Shown: positions 51,635 to 61,485, numbered from the stretch's first letter. The stretch is 64,000 bases of DNA from Undibacterium sp. 5I1 (GCF_034314085.1 NZ_JAVIWI010000001.1:1674001-1738000); one strand, 5' to 3'. The notes: a model not told the origin generated them from the letters alone. Translations and numbers: made by a program.

Positions 51635-52870
51635 TTAACCTGGACGCTTCATTTGGCATGAAGAAGGCTGAGTAGCGACAAAGGCATCAATTTTCTGATT
51701 TGTCTTCCAGCCCATGCCTGTATTTTCTTGATCAAACTTAACGTCTTTGTCGTTCACTTTGACCCAAGTTGCGATGTATAAGGGCTGCTGAATTTGATGA
51801 TCCAGCTTACGCATCACGGTGTCGCCATTTAAACTTTTAACTCTGGAACCTTCCATAGCGAAAGCAACATCTTTTGGCTCTATCGATTTGGCATCTTTCA
51901 CGGCTTTAGCCATGTACGAAAGAATAGAATACGTCGCCATAGAATAGTAATCTTCTTTGTACTTTGCTTTATAACCCTCAACGATATCTTTACCGGCGAA
52001 AGTTTCATTATTCGGGTTCCAGTAGCCGACGTATTTCACTTTATCTATACCCGCCGCACCCATTGCAGTCGGCACACCTGTTGTTGCAGCATAGTAGGTG
52101 TAGAAGTTAGCTTTAAGATCTGCATCTTTAGCCGCTTTAATTAAGAGCGCCAAGTCAGCACCCCAGTTGCCTGTGATGACACTATCTGCGCCCGATGCTT
52201 TAATTTTTGCAATATACGGAGCGAAATCTTTGACTTGACCAATTGGATGTAAATCATCGCCAACGATCTGTACATCAGGGCGTTTGCGTGCCAGATATTC
52301 TTTCGCGGCACGGGTAACTTGCTGACCGAAAGAGTAGTTCTGACCAATGATATAAACCTTCTTGATATTTTTATCCTGCGCCATATAAGTCGTCAGGGAT
52401 TCCATTTTCATGTCTGAGTTGGAATCAAAGCGGAAATGCCAGAAGCTGCATTTGCTATTGGTCATGTCTGGATCAACAGCTGCGTGATTGAGGTAAACAA
52501 TTTCTTTGCCAGGATTACGTTCGTTGTATTTGTTGACCGCATCCTCTAACGCCAAACCGGCACCAGAACCATTACCTTGCGTGATATAACGGAAACCTTT
52601 ATCGATTACGGTTTTCAGTACGCTTAAGGATTCTTGTGGGCTACTTTTATTATCAAAGCCAACCACTTCAAATTTATGCGGACCAGCCCAGCCCTCAGCA
52701 TTGGCTTTATCTGCCACGTACTGAAACGAGTTCAGAATATTTTGCCCCACGGGTGCAAATGGGCCTGACAGTGGATCGATGTAAGCGATTTTGATTGTGT
52801 CTGCCATCGTCAGTGGTGCGGATAATGCCAGGGCAACAGCTAACACCGGTGTACGTAATTGAAATTTCAT
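51635..52870 (-). CDS. Liv-type periplasmic binding protein
   Basis: Solute receptor of the importer encoded downstream. The ATG at 52870 is chosen because GGAG lies 11 bases before it; a GTG three codons earlier lacks that spacing. About 411 residues with a signal peptide (VLAVALALSAPLTMADT). The fold starts IKIAYIDPLSGPFAPVGQNILN and has GFRYITQGNGSGAGLALEDAVNKY and VYIIGQNYSFGQQVTRAAKEYL, typical of the Peripla_BP_6 family. Ligands of this family include branched-chain amino acids, amides, urea and aromatic or fatty acids. The acyl-CoA genes around it favour an acid or branched-chain substrate. Confidence 0.92.
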   Translation of the reverse strand: MKFQLRTPVLAVALALSAPLTMADTIKIAYIDPLSGPFAPVGQNILNSFQYVADKANAEGWAGPHKFEVVGFDNKSSPQESLSVLKTVIDKGFRYITQGNGSGAGLALEDAVNKYNERNPGKEIVYLNHAAVDPDMTNSKCSFWHFRFDSNSDMKMESLTTYMAQDKNIKKVYIIGQNYSFGQQVTRAAKEYLARKRPDVQIVGDDLHPIGQVKDFAPYIAKIKASGADSVITGNWGADLALLIKAAKDADLKANFYTYYAATTGVPTAMGAAGIDKVKYVGYWNPNNETFAGKDIVEGYKAKYKEDYYSMATYSILSYMAKAVKDAKSIEPKDVAFAMEGSRVKSLNGDTVMRKLDHQIQQPLYIATWVKVNDKDVKFDQENTGMGWKTNQKIDAFVATQPSSCQMKRPG

Positions 52871-53003
52871 TTGTCTCACTCCAATATTTTATTTGTGGAT
52901 GTTGATAGAATTTTTAAAATCTTTTTTATTGTTGTCTGTGCTTCTTTCTTGCTTTAGAACTTTTGAGTAAAAATGCGCTACTCAATCCTGCCTCCCTTTT
53001 AAA

Positions 53004-54656
53004 TCAAGCCGTTGGTAATTGATAGTCTTTGAATTGATCTCTCAATTTATTTTTCAAGATCTTTCCTGTTGCACCTAAAGGTAAGGCGTCAATGAAAACA
53101 ACGTCATCTGGCATCCACCATTTTGCAATTTTTCCTTCATAAAAACTGATCAGTTCTTGTTTTTCTATCTCTGCACCTGGTTTTTTTACGACCAGCAAAA
53201 GAGGACGTTCGTCCCACTTTGGATGAAAAATACCAATACATGCAGCTTGTAAAACGGCAGGATGGGACATTGCTACATTTTCCAGATCAATCGTGCCTAT
53301 CCATTCACCGCCCGACTTAATCACATCTTTACTACGGTCTGTAATCTGCATATAACCATCAGCATCAATAGTTGCAACGTCACCTGTCGGGAACCAGCCA
53401 TCCTCAAGAACATCACCACCTTCGTGCTTATAATAACTGCTGATAATCCATGGACCTTTGACTAGCAAGTTACCATAGGTTTTGCCATCCCAAGGCAATT
53501 CTTTGCCTGCATCGTCCACAATCTTCATGTCAACGCCATAGATTACGTGGCCTTGTTTTTCCAAGATTGCTTGTTGTGCCTCATCGGACAATAAACTGTG
53601 CTTTGCCATCAAGGTACCAGTAGTACCTAATGGCGACATCTCAGTCATGCCCCATGCATGGACAACTTCTACCCCGTAGGTATGGCGTAAGGTTTTCATC
53701 ATGGCTGGAGGGCATGCCGAGCCACCAATTACAGTTCGTTTAAAACTAGAGAACTTCAAATTATTTTGTGCGACATACGTCAGCAAGCCCAGCCAGACCG
53801 TAGGTACGCCCGCAGAAAAGGTAACTTGCTCCTGCTCAAATAATTCGTATAAAGATTTGCCATCTAGGGCTGGGCCAGGGAAAACCAGTTTTGCTCCCGT
53901 CAGTGGAGCCGAATATGGCAAACCCCAGGCATTGACATGGAACATCGGCACCACAGGCAGCACGCAATCACGGCCAGAGACATTTAATCCGTCTGGCATT
54001 GCCGATGCATAAGAATGTAAGACAGTTGAACGGTGCGAATACAGTGCGCCTTTGGGGTTACCCGTAGTACCAGACGTGTAGCACAAACTAGATGCGGAGT
54101 TTTCGTCAAATAAAGGCCAGACAAAATCATCTGAATTAGCGTCGATCAAATCTTCGTAACACATCAAATTAGGTACAGCACCGTCTGTGGGTAAATGCTC
54201 GCGGCTGCACATCATGATGTAGCCTTTGATAGTCGGACAATGACTGGCAATGGCTTTGATGATAGGCAAAAAATTTATCTCGAAGAACAAATATTGATCT
54301 TCCGCATGATTCACCATGTAGCTGATCTGTTCTGGATGCAAACGAGGATTGATCGTGTGCAATACAGCACCGGAACCGGAAACCGCATAATAAGCTTCCA
54401 GATGGCGATAACCGTTCCACGCTAATGTGGCGACTCTGTCACCAATTTTGACATCCAATTGTTTAAGCGCATTGGCGAGCTTTTTAGCGCGGCTATGGCA
54501 TTCGCGGTAGTTATAGCGATGGATATCGCCCTCTACACGCCTTGAGACTATTTCGCTGCTACCAAAATAACGATCTGCATGTTCAATCAAACTGGAAATA
54601 AGCAGAGGCTTACTCATCATTTGTCCCATCACCGGACTTTGTTGATACTGCGACAT
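53004..54656 (-). CDS. Acyl-CoA ligase, medium/long-chain type
   Basis: A 550-residue class-I adenylate-forming enzyme that activates fatty acids before beta-oxidation. [20 protein letters not shown] is the AMP-binding motif, [15 protein letters not shown] the A5 motif, [32 protein letters not shown] the hinge region and [14 protein letters not shown] the catalytic Lys. It resembles long-chain fatty-acid CoA ligases of the FadD3-like AlkK group. CGGGAG precedes the ATG. It is the first gene of the minus-strand catabolic block; a palindrome shared with livH and the beta-oxidation gene lies about 125 bp upstream. Confidence 0.94.
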   Translation of the reverse strand: MSQYQQSPVMGQMMSKPLLISSLIEHADRYFGSSEIVSRRVEGDIHRYNYRECHSRAKKLANALKQLDVKIGDRVATLAWNGYRHLEAYYAVSGSGAVLHTINPRLHPEQISYMVNHAEDQYLFFEINFLPIIKAIASHCPTIKGYIMMCSREHLPTDGAVPNLMCYEDLIDANSDDFVWPLFDENSASSLCYTSGTTGNPKGALYSHRSTVLHSYASAMPDGLNVSGRDCVLPVVPMFHVNAWGLPYSAPLTGAKLVFPGPALDGKSLYELFEQEQVTFSAGVPTVWLGLLTYVAQNNLKFSSFKRTVIGGSACPPAMMKTLRHTYGVEVVHAWGMTEMSPLGTTGTLMAKHSLLSDEAQQAILEKQGHVIYGVDMKIVDDAGKELPWDGKTYGNLLVKGPWIISSYYKHEGGDVLEDGWFPTGDVATIDADGYMQITDRSKDVIKSGGEWIGTIDLENVAMSHPAVLQAACIGIFHPKWDERPLLLVVKKPGAEIEKQELISFYEGKIAKWWMPDDVVFIDALPLGATGKILKNKLRDQFKDYQLPTA

Positions 54657-54780
54657 CTGTTCTCCCGAAGTAGTGCTAAGTTATTCTAAGTTATTAGATA
54701 TCTGGCAAGCATGCAAGGTTTTGTAATTCGGTTCGCTTTTTTGTTTTATTTACCGAATTAAATTCTTTCGCCCTGATTTT

Positions 54781-54804
54781 TGTACGACCGTACTAATTCG
54801 TCAA
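54781..54804 (-). promoter_or_regulatory. Operator-like palindrome in the acyl-CoA ligase promoter
   Basis: On the minus strand TTGACG (54804-54799) is followed by AATTAGTACGGTCGTAC, then AAAAAT at 17 bp spacing. The palindrome fills the -35/-10 spacer, so a bound repressor would block RNA polymerase. Core shared with 47706 and 51566. Confidence 0.72.
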
Positions 54805-55133
54805 TCCTTATTTATGTTGCAAGGCACCATGTTTTTTGAGAAATTTTTTATATTCTGGCATCCTCATTAGAGTAAATCCTCGATTTCATAAAAATACCGA
54901 TATTGCAATGCAACAGAGAGGTATTAAAAACCGCCAATTTGAGACATTTTTCAATCGGTTTTTGATGTATTTTTCTGTGACTGAATTTGCATATAAAAAA
55001 ATTGCCGGCGACATTTCTGCCCCGGCAATCTATTTCAAATCATGGATCACATCATTTACGCCAAAGTTGCTCCAACGTTGGCTCAAATTACTGACGATAT
55101 TTGCTCCGCAGGCAAATAGCACTTGCACAACGA
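54805..55133. other. Intergenic region between the acyl-CoA ligase and rlmJ
   Basis: Part of a roughly 480-bp gap (54657-55133) that also holds the ligase promoter. Apart from the rlmJ terminator at 54995-55030, I see no gene; a 109-codon frame on the plus strand lacks protein-like character. Confidence 0.5.
54995..55030 (-). terminator. Intrinsic terminator of rlmJ
   Basis: On the minus strand ATTGCCGG and CCGGCAAT form the stem with a 13-nt loop, followed by TTTTTT. About 105 bp after the rlmJ stop codon. Confidence 0.85.
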
Positions 55134-56054
55134 TTAAGTCGTTTTTTTACGTCCCTTACCAATAGTTTGCGTCTCTCCAGATTCCAGCAGAAAACCTGCG
55201 GCTGCATCGCGACCCAAGACTTTGACCAGATACGGCATGACTTCTCTCAGCGTGGCTTCCAGTGTCCATGGCGGGTTAATAATAAACATACCGCTGCTAT
55301 GCAAACCAAAACCGTCTGGCGTGGGTCCGCTAATCGATAAAGTCACATTGAGCCAACCGTTGGCTTGCAAACGCTTCAATCTTTCAGGTAATTGCTTGGA
55401 ATCTTGACGATTCAGCACTGGGTACCAGACAGCAAATGTACCGGTAGGGAAACGCTTTAAACCATCTTCCACCGTATCTTTGACGCGGCGGTAGTCATCT
55501 TTTACTTCATACGGAGGGTCAATTAAAACCAGACCACGGCGTGATGGTGGCGGCAACAAAGCCTTTACACCCTCAAAGCCGTCACCAGCGGCAATGATGA
55601 CACGCTTGCCTCTGGTGGTCGGTCTGTGTCCCTGCGCTGCCAGATGCGCATCGAGCTTACGGAAGTTCTCGCTCAGGATTTTAATCTCGCTAGGATGTAG
55701 CTCGAATAAACGTAGACGATCTTGTTCACGTAAGATTTTGTCGGCACAATAAGGCGAGCCGGGGTAGTAGCGCATCTTGCCGCTTGGATTTAGCTCTTTA
55801 ACCAGGTCAACATATTCAGCCAGGCTAGGCGGCAAGTCTTTGCGATCCCACAGCGGAGCAATGCCGGTTTCAAATTCGGCATTTTTTGTTGCATAACCAG
55901 CATCCAGCGAATACAAACCAGCACCAGCATGCGTGTCTATGTAGGTGTAGGCCGTATCTTTCTGACCTAAATAATTCAGTAATTGAATTGTGACGAAATG
56001 CTTGAGAACGTCTGCGTGGTTGCCTGCATGGAAGCCGTGGCGATAGCTCAGCAT
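55134..56054 (-). CDS. rlmJ: 23S rRNA (adenine-2030 N6)-methyltransferase
   Basis: Methylates A2030 of 23S rRNA using S-adenosylmethionine. 306 residues. MLSYRHGFHAGNHADVLKH is the highly conserved start; YTYIDTHAGAGLYSLD is the SAM-binding region and GLVLIDPPYEVKDDY the catalytic DPPY motif. The last 20 residues are basic (GKGRKKTT). ATG start. It is monocistronic between the acyl-CoA ligase and the acetyltransferase, with its own terminator. Confidence 0.95.
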   Translation of the reverse strand: MLSYRHGFHAGNHADVLKHFVTIQLLNYLGQKDTAYTYIDTHAGAGLYSLDAGYATKNAEFETGIAPLWDRKDLPPSLAEYVDLVKELNPSGKMRYYPGSPYCADKILREQDRLRLFELHPSEIKILSENFRKLDAHLAAQGHRPTTRGKRVIIAAGDGFEGVKALLPPPSRRGLVLIDPPYEVKDDYRRVKDTVEDGLKRFPTGTFAVWYPVLNRQDSKQLPERLKRLQANGWLNVTLSISGPTPDGFGLHSSGMFIINPPWTLEATLREVMPYLVKVLGRDAAAGFLLESGETQTIGKGRKKTT

Positions 56055-56080
56055 AATGAGTGATTCCTATAAAAATATAT

Positions 56081-56112
56081 GGCTTGTCTTCCGTTGAGAA
56101 AGCAAGCCATTG
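56081..56112. other. Hairpin upstream of rlmJ
   Basis: ATGGCTTG pairs with CAAGCCAT across a 16-nt loop between rlmJ and the acetyltransferase gene. It has no T-tract on the minus strand; its role is unclear. Confidence 0.35.
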
Positions 56113-56197
56113 AGGTTCGATGCCGGATTTTACTCTTTTTAAGCCTAGACAGGCTCAAAACGACTTAAAGCACCTTAAAACAGATGGAAGTTCAGTC

Positions 56198-56704
56198 TCA
56201 GCTAATCCGCTTCCCCATGATGATCAAATCACGTTCAATGCCATCCAAGTTAGCAACACGGGGCATATTTGCCCAAATCTCAAAGTTAAACTTGGCAAAT
56301 AAATTCATGCTGGGTGTGTTGTGACCGAATATAAATCCCAGCAGAGTATGTACTGCGATTTGCGGAGCATAGGCAATCGCCTGATTCAGAAAATATCGCC
56401 CCAAGCCTTTACCGCGGGCATCCTCATGTAAATAAATAGAAAGCTCTGCTGTGCCGGAATACGCGGGCCGTCCATAAAAATTAGAAAATGACAGCCAGCC
56501 TAAAATTTTTCCATTGTCTTCAATCACCCACAGCGGACGTTTGTCTGGCGTATGCTCGTTGAACCAGGCGTGTCGGGACTCAACCGATATTGGGTCAGTA
56601 TCGGCAGTGACCTGACGGGAAGCAACAGTAGAGTTATAGATAGCGACAATCGCTGGCAGATCAGCGAATCTTGCCAGGCGATGGGAGGGAACAAATCCAG
56701 ACAT
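56198..56704 (-). CDS. GNAT-family acetyltransferase (phosphinothricin-acetyltransferase-like)
   Basis: About 168 residues from the internal ATG at 56704 (MSGFVPSHRLARFADL), which begins where the family's first strand starts; a longer opening would add 21 atypical residues. Signature segments are VSRQVTADTDPISVESR (here ASRQVTADTDP), WVIEDNGKILGWLSFSNFYGRPAYSGTAELSIYLHEDARGKGLG, the acetyl-CoA binding loop, and FIFGHNTPSMNLFAKFNFE. This is the PAT/YncA subgroup, which acetylates amines such as methionine sulfone or related herbicide-like compounds. Substrate unknown here. Confidence 0.85.
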   Translation of the reverse strand: MSGFVPSHRLARFADLPAIVAIYNSTVASRQVTADTDPISVESRHAWFNEHTPDKRPLWVIEDNGKILGWLSFSNFYGRPAYSGTAELSIYLHEDARGKGLGRYFLNQAIAYAPQIAVHTLLGFIFGHNTPSMNLFAKFNFEIWANMPRVANLDGIERDLIIMGKRIS

Positions 56705-56757
56705 AATTATCAATACAAGGAGAAATTTAGGACGTTTGAACCAACATAGTCTCGTCA

Positions 56758-56785
56758 ACGAACTCAAGGCAAAGCGCTTGAGTTG
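56758..56785. terminator. Hairpin between the acetyltransferase and pilZ
   Basis: AACTCAAG pairs with CTTGAGTT with a small loop. It lies just past the end of pilZ (minus strand), followed on that strand by no long T-tract, so it is a weak terminator candidate for the mltG-tmk-holB-pilZ operon. Confidence 0.45.
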
Positions 56786-56796
56786 AAAAGTGGATG

Positions 56797-57186
56797 CTAA
56801 AGCGTATGAGTTGCGCGCGATGAACGAATCGCAGCGCCTAATAACTCTTCCACCCTTAAACGGATACGTGTACCACTTTCATCATCGGGAAAGTGGACGC
56901 CGATACCTTGTGACTTGTTATTGCCAGCACCTGCCGGGGTGATCCAGGCTACTTTGCCAGCGATAGGATATTTATTTGGGTCATCTAATAAAGTCAAAAT
57001 CAGATAAATCTCTTCGCCCAAGCGATAAGATTTATTGGTTGGTACAAAGATACCGCCATTTTTTAGGAATGGCATATAGGCAGAGTACAGCGCTGCCTTC
57101 TCTTTAATTGCCAATGACAACACGGAAGGACGCGCCGGTGTTGGCATGTTCAAAGGAATACCAGGATCGGCGGGCAAGTCGGCCAT
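56797..57186 (-). CDS. pilZ: PilZ-domain protein
   Basis: About 129 residues from the ATG at 57186 (MADLPADPGIPL); the frame is open further upstream but that would overlap holB. The PilZ-type fold has LSLAIKEKAALYSAYMPFLKNGGIFVPT near the start and QGIGVHFPDDESGTRIRLRVEELLG near the end. It lacks a clear RxxxR c-di-GMP motif, like the type-IV-pilus PilZ of Pseudomonas, which interacts with FimX rather than binding c-di-GMP. It follows holB by 10 bp, the order known from Pseudomonas and relatives. Likely role: type IV pilus assembly. Confidence 0.88.
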   Translation of the reverse strand: MADLPADPGIPLNMPTPARPSVLSLAIKEKAALYSAYMPFLKNGGIFVPTNKSYRLGEEIYLILTLLDDPNKYPIAGKVAWITPAGAGNNKSQGIGVHFPDDESGTRIRLRVEELLGAAIRSSRATHTL

Positions 57187-57196
57187 AAACAAGCTT

Positions 57197-58231
57197 TCAG
57201 TGAAATAGTGAAGAGTAATCCAACAGCATATCTTCAATAAAGAGTTTGGCAGACAAAGGATGACTGGCAATTGCCTGACGCTCATTCGTGCTCTTAATCA
57301 CATTTAATAAAGCATGGACGTCAACACGTTGGGCGAGCACAGCTAACTCTTTTTGATATCGAGGATGATACCGGATTCTTCCTGTTTGTTTATAAGAAAA
57401 AATATCATACAACCAACGCTGCAACCAGGCGACCGTATTCGGCACACTAAGTTTTTGTATTTTTTCCGCAATTTTCAAGCTGGAATCAACACCCGGCTTA
57501 CTTAACTGACGCAAAAATTCGTCTAACTCCGCTCTGTCTTCCGACTGCGACATCAATAAGGCAGATAAGGGCGCGCCACCTTGCTGCGCCAGCCAGGTCT
57601 CTGCATCGCCTAACTGTTGGGTTTTCAACCAGTCCAAAGATTGCTGTTTGTCTGGCAAACCCATTCCAAATTTGTGACAGCGCGACAAAATCGTCGGCAA
57701 CAATTTATCCAGACTGTTTGAGACCAGAATAAATACCGTATTGGGATTCGGCTCTTCCAATGATTTAAGCAAGGCATTGGCCGCCGGGATATTCAAGGCT
57801 TCGGCCGGATACAACACGATCACACGTCGTCCCTGACGATGGGTAGAAATATTCATAAAATCGCCCAATGCCCGCACCTGATTGATGACGATTTCTTTTG
57901 ATGGTGCTTTGCTAGATTTTGTTTTTTTCTCAGGCTCAGGAGCATCGCCCTCGCTGGCGGCGCCCTCTTCCTCATCCAGTAACTCGGGCCTGACCCGACG
58001 GTAGTCCGGATGACTGTACTGCCCAAACCAGCCGCAAGATAAGCAAGTACCGCAGGCATGGCCGTCTGCGGAAGGTGCTTCACACAATAAGGACTGCGCC
58101 AGATGTTCGGCAAAAACAGTTTTGCCGATGCCTTCAGGACCGTATAGCAAAATCGCATGAGGCATACGCTGCCGTAGTAAATTCAATTGTTGCCAAGCGT
58201 CTTGCTGCCAGATAAAAAGTGGATGCGTCAT
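57197..58231 (-). CDS. holB: DNA polymerase III subunit delta prime
   Basis: Clamp-loader subunit. 344 residues with ATPase-like P-loop [19 protein letters not shown], the zinc ligands in [18 protein letters not shown] and the sensor region [22 protein letters not shown]. An acidic/lysine-rich insert of about 30 residues ([20 protein letters not shown]) follows the zinc module and looks disordered. The start overlaps the tmk stop by 4 bases. Third gene of the cluster. Confidence 0.94.
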   Translation of the reverse strand: MTHPLFIWQQDAWQQLNLLRQRMPHAILLYGPEGIGKTVFAEHLAQSLLCEAPSADGHACGTCLSCGWFGQYSHPDYRRVRPELLDEEEGAASEGDAPEPEKKTKSSKAPSKEIVINQVRALGDFMNISTHRQGRRVIVLYPAEALNIPAANALLKSLEEPNPNTVFILVSNSLDKLLPTILSRCHKFGMGLPDKQQSLDWLKTQQLGDAETWLAQQGGAPLSALLMSQSEDRAELDEFLRQLSKPGVDSSLKIAEKIQKLSVPNTVAWLQRWLYDIFSYKQTGRIRYHPRYQKELAVLAQRVDVHALLNVIKSTNERQAIASHPLSAKLFIEDMLLDYSSLFH

Positions 58232-58920
58232 ACCTGCGTCTGCTGATTTGAATGCGACTTAAATGAATATGGTTCAGGTTCACTACACAAGCGCTCAATC
58301 AAGGTATCAAGATACGCACGGATGTCAGGAATCGGACGGGTCGAATCGATGATCTGAAAACGTTCTGAAAACTCAGCGGCGCGGCGCAAATATTCAGCGC
58401 GGGTATCTGCAAAAAATTCTGCTTTTTCCTGCTCAAACTTATCCAGATCGCGGCTTGCATCCAGACGGGCACGTGCTACTTCTAAAGGCACATCAAACAA
58501 AAATGTCATGTCAGGCTGTAAATCGGGATGTACCCATTGTTCCAGTGCATTCAGTTTTTCCAGCGCCAATTTACGTCCACCACCTTGATAAGCAAAACTC
58601 GCATCGGTAAAGCGATCAGAAATAACCCAGTCACCGCGAGCTAAGGCCGGTTCTATTACTTGAGCGATATGTTCTCTGCGTACGGCGAACATGAGTAAGG
58701 CTTCCGTTTCTAAATGCATTTTTTCCTGCAAAAGCAGATCACGTAATTTTTCGCCTAATGCCGTACCACCGGGTTCACGGGAAGACACAACCTTAATCCC
58801 ATGCTGCTGCAACTGCTCTGCCACATATGCAATATGGGTGGATTTACCGGCGCCATCAATACCTTCAAAAGTAATGAACTTGCCTCTTGTTGCTGCACTT
58901 GTTTTGCTTGCTATCGACAT
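58228..58920 (-). CDS. tmk: Thymidylate kinase
   Basis: Phosphorylates dTMP to dTDP. About 230 residues from the ATG at 58920 ([13 protein letters not shown]); an upstream TTG three codons before is not favoured. The P-loop is [16 protein letters not shown]. The DR(Y/F) site is [19 protein letters not shown], and [17 protein letters not shown] is the dTMP loop. A charged C-terminal extension continues to the holB overlap. It lies 70 bp after mltG. Confidence 0.95.
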   Translation of the reverse strand: MSIASKTSAATRGKFITFEGIDGAGKSTHIAYVAEQLQQHGIKVVSSREPGGTALGEKLRDLLLQEKMHLETEALLMFAVRREHIAQVIEPALARGDWVISDRFTDASFAYQGGGRKLALEKLNALEQWVHPDLQPDMTFLFDVPLEVARARLDASRDLDKFEQEKAEFFADTRAEYLRRAAEFSERFQIIDSTRPIPDIRAYLDTLIERLCSEPEPYSFKSHSNQQTQV

Positions 58921-58990
58921 ACAAATCAATTCTTTAATCAGTTCTTGCTATAGTTTTTGGTAATTCAATTTGGTTTACTTCAATCTTGAT

Positions 58991-60001
58991 CTAGCGCTGA
59001 TATTTATTAACGGCACGATTGTGCTCACTCAAATCATCAGAAAACTGGCTAGTACCATCACCTCTGGCGACAAAATATAAAGCACCACTTTTCGCGGGAG
59101 TAAACGCCGCTGTCAATGAGGCGATTCCGGGCAATGCGATCGGCGTTGGCGGCAGACCAGTGCGAGTATAGGTGTTAAACGGTGTATCGGTGAGCAAATC
59201 GTTTTTTCTGATTTTGCCTTGATATTTATCCCCCATGCCATAAATCACCGTCGGATCTGTTTGCAGAAGCATGCCTAGCTTGAGACGATTAACAAATACC
59301 GCAGCGATCATAGTGCGCTCAGATTTTTGGCCGGTTTCTTTTTCGATGATAGATGCCATGATCAAGGCTTCATAAGCTGTTTTATACGGCAGCATTGTGC
59401 TCTTTGCTGCCCACGCCTCGTTGAGCTTTTTAATCATCACACTATGTGCTTGCTGATAAATTTGCAGATCGCTAGACCCTTTGGCAAACAAATAGGTATC
59501 AGGGAAAAATAAACCTTCCGGCAATGCGTAATCAGGATCGATTTTTTTCATCAGGTCGCGGTCGGACATACCAGCAGTATCATGCTTTAAGTCAGAATTA
59601 GTATCGACTACTTTACGCATCTGCTGAAAAGTCCAGCCCTCAATAATCGCCAAAGCACCAAACGAAAAATCACCGCTGACGATTTTGTTCAATAGGTCTA
59701 ACGGCGTTTTATTAGATTCTAATTCGAAAGAACCTGCTTTTAATTTATTCGCCTTGCCGGTAGCACGTGCTAGCACTTCGAACAATATAGGATTAATCGG
59801 AACACCCGCTTCGTAGATTTGTCGGGCAGAACTGCGAACACTACTACCGGCTTTGATGCTGAAATCAATTGGTTTATCTACCGATGTGCCGCTACTTATT
59901 TCTGGAATGAAGATAGGTTGCATTGCCCAATAAGCAAAACCACCGCAAGCAGCGCCACCAAGCAAAATAATGAGAACGAAAATTTTTTTTATAAACGCCA
60001 T
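58991..60001 (-). CDS. mltG: Endolytic transglycosylase MltG
   Basis: Inner-membrane enzyme that cuts nascent glycan strands and terminates peptidoglycan polymerisation. 336 residues with one N-terminal membrane helix (IFVLIILLGGAACGGFAYWA). The catalytic Glu is in ALIMASIIEKETGQ, and the signature region continues LQTDPTVIYGMGDKY. The C-terminal ending TPTPIALPG-like segment (GLPPTPIALPGIASLTAAF) is typical. First gene of the mltG-tmk-holB-pilZ block, divergent from ygfZ. Confidence 0.94.
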   Translation of the reverse strand: MAFIKKIFVLIILLGGAACGGFAYWAMQPIFIPEISSGTSVDKPIDFSIKAGSSVRSSARQIYEAGVPINPILFEVLARATGKANKLKAGSFELESNKTPLDLLNKIVSGDFSFGALAIIEGWTFQQMRKVVDTNSDLKHDTAGMSDRDLMKKIDPDYALPEGLFFPDTYLFAKGSSDLQIYQQAHSVMIKKLNEAWAAKSTMLPYKTAYEALIMASIIEKETGQKSERTMIAAVFVNRLKLGMLLQTDPTVIYGMGDKYQGKIRKNDLLTDTPFNTYTRTGLPPTPIALPGIASLTAAFTPAKSGALYFVARGDGTSQFSDDLSEHNRAVNKYQR

Positions 60002-60215
60002 ACCAAAAATTGTGACCTGATTAAAAATGTTGAGTTAAAAGCTTAAATTATTAAAAACTTGGAATTAAAAGCTGCGCATTAAAAACTGAAAGCTAAAAGC
60101 AATGAGAACGAAAAGCGATTACAAACGTATTTTTGCGGACAGCACTATAATCCGCAGGAGATAGAACATTCTAGGTAGCACATAGTAAGTGAGACGTATT
60201 TTAAACCGAGACTCC
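60002..60215. other. Divergent gap with imperfect direct repeats
   Basis: Contains repeated ATTAAAA..CT words (for example TTAAAAACTT, ATTAAAAGCT, ATTAAAAACT, 60045-60098) and TATAAT at 60146-60151, a likely -10 for ygfZ; no good -35 is seen. Confidence 0.4.
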
Positions 60216-61298
60216 ATGAATACAGAAACAATGACTAGTTGGCAGGATTTTTTAGCGCAACACGGCGCCCATATCGTTGATCAAAAGGTGCAAGGCTTTG
60301 CGACCGCTACAGAAGCGCACTTTTTGATCGGCTCTAATGGCACAGCAGGCTTTATTTCTGCATTGACCGATCAAGCATTGCTATTAGCGACGGGCGAAGA
60401 TGCTGCCAGTTTTTTACATAATCAATTGAGCAACGATGTAGAAAAACTGGGACAAGATAATGCCAAATTAGCCTGCTACTGCACGCCAAAAGGTCGCATG
60501 ATAGCCAGCTTCGTTTACTGGAAAACTACCGATGGTATCGTCTTGCAATTGCATGCTTCGATCAAAACAGCCATCCATAAACGATTGCAAATGTTCATTT
60601 TGAGAGCAAAAGCTAAACTAAGCGATATCAGTAATGAGCAAGTTGTGCTAGGTCTTGGCGGCCAGGCAGCAGAAGCGGCGTTAACAACTTGGTTTCCCTC
60701 ATTGCCACAACAAATCTACGGCAAAGTTGATACTGCCTTTGGCACCTTGATCCGCGTCGCAGATGCACATCAGTTACCACGTTACCAGTGGATCGCCACG
60801 AATGCTATCGCACAACAAGTCTGGCCGCAATTAAGCAAACAACTGCAACCTGTCGATACAAGCGTATGGCATCTGACCAATATCCAAGCAGGTGTCGCGC
60901 AGATTATCGATAAAACTCAAGAAAAATTTGTACCGCAGATGGTCAATTTTGAATTGATTGGTGGGGTCAACTTTAAAAAGGGCTGCTATCCAGGTCAGGA
61001 AATCGTCGCTCGCAGCCAATATTTGGGCAAACTCAAACGCCGGATGGCAATCGCCCGCATCGCGCATGACGCCAGCAATCCTATTTTGGCGGGTAGCGAA
61101 GTGTTTGCTGCAACGGAGGGCGATCAGCCTTGCGGCATGATCGTCAACGCCGAAATGGAAGATGCGCAGCACAGCCTTTGTCTGGTTGAAATGAAGGTAG
61201 CGGATCAGGAAAATGGCGATATTCATCTGGGGTCGGCGACTGGTGAGCAACTACTATTTCTGCCACTGCCTTATGCGGTGGTTGACATCACTGCATAG
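60216..61298 (+). CDS. ygfZ: Folate-binding protein YgfZ
   Basis: A tetrahydrofolate-dependent protein of the GcvT-like fold, needed to maintain some iron-sulfur enzymes. About 360 residues from the ATG at 60216 (MNTETMTSWQDF); a frame opening 27 bases upstream is less likely. The diagnostic motif KGCYPGQEIVARSQY (K-G-C-Y-x-G-Q-E) is present, with the GVNF segment before it. Segments typical of the fold are FLHNQLSNDVEKL and CTPKGRMIASFVYW. It is monocistronic, with a family-1 repeat downstream. Confidence 0.94.
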   Translation: MNTETMTSWQDFLAQHGAHIVDQKVQGFATATEAHFLIGSNGTAGFISALTDQALLLATGEDAASFLHNQLSNDVEKLGQDNAKLACYCTPKGRMIASFVYWKTTDGIVLQLHASIKTAIHKRLQMFILRAKAKLSDISNEQVVLGLGGQAAEAALTTWFPSLPQQIYGKVDTAFGTLIRVADAHQLPRYQWIATNAIAQQVWPQLSKQLQPVDTSVWHLTNIQAGVAQIIDKTQEKFVPQMVNFELIGGVNFKKGCYPGQEIVARSQYLGKLKRRMAIARIAHDASNPILAGSEVFAATEGDQPCGMIVNAEMEDAQHSLCLVEMKVADQENGDIHLGSATGEQLLFLPLPYAVVDITA

Positions 61299-61339
61299 TT
61301 AAATCCGTCTAGCTTGAAGAATGAGATTACAGGTGAAAT

Positions 61340-61440
61340 CAATATACTCACCCTATGTATAAGAATATGATGGCTTATTGTCCAATTAGTCTCTGGACAA
61401 TTAATCAAATTAGTCAAATACTCCCCTTTTTTTATACATT
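61340..61440. repeat. Family-1 AT-rich palindromic repeat, copy i
   Basis: AATATACTCACCctatGTATA, then TTATTGTCCAATTAG and TCTGGACAATTAATC, with the right end AAATACTCCCC in direct orientation. It shows what the IS30-split copy looked like before insertion. It lies between ygfZ and the DUF4936-like gene. Confidence 0.85.
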
Positions 61441-61485
61441 TAACTGCATTTTCAGATAATTGCGAAGCGACGACCAGAATCTACT

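Noticed and set aside
54836..55165. 109-codon plus-strand frame upstream of rlmJ
   Set aside because: Overlaps the rlmJ terminator and rlmJ itself in antisense and shows no protein-like features.
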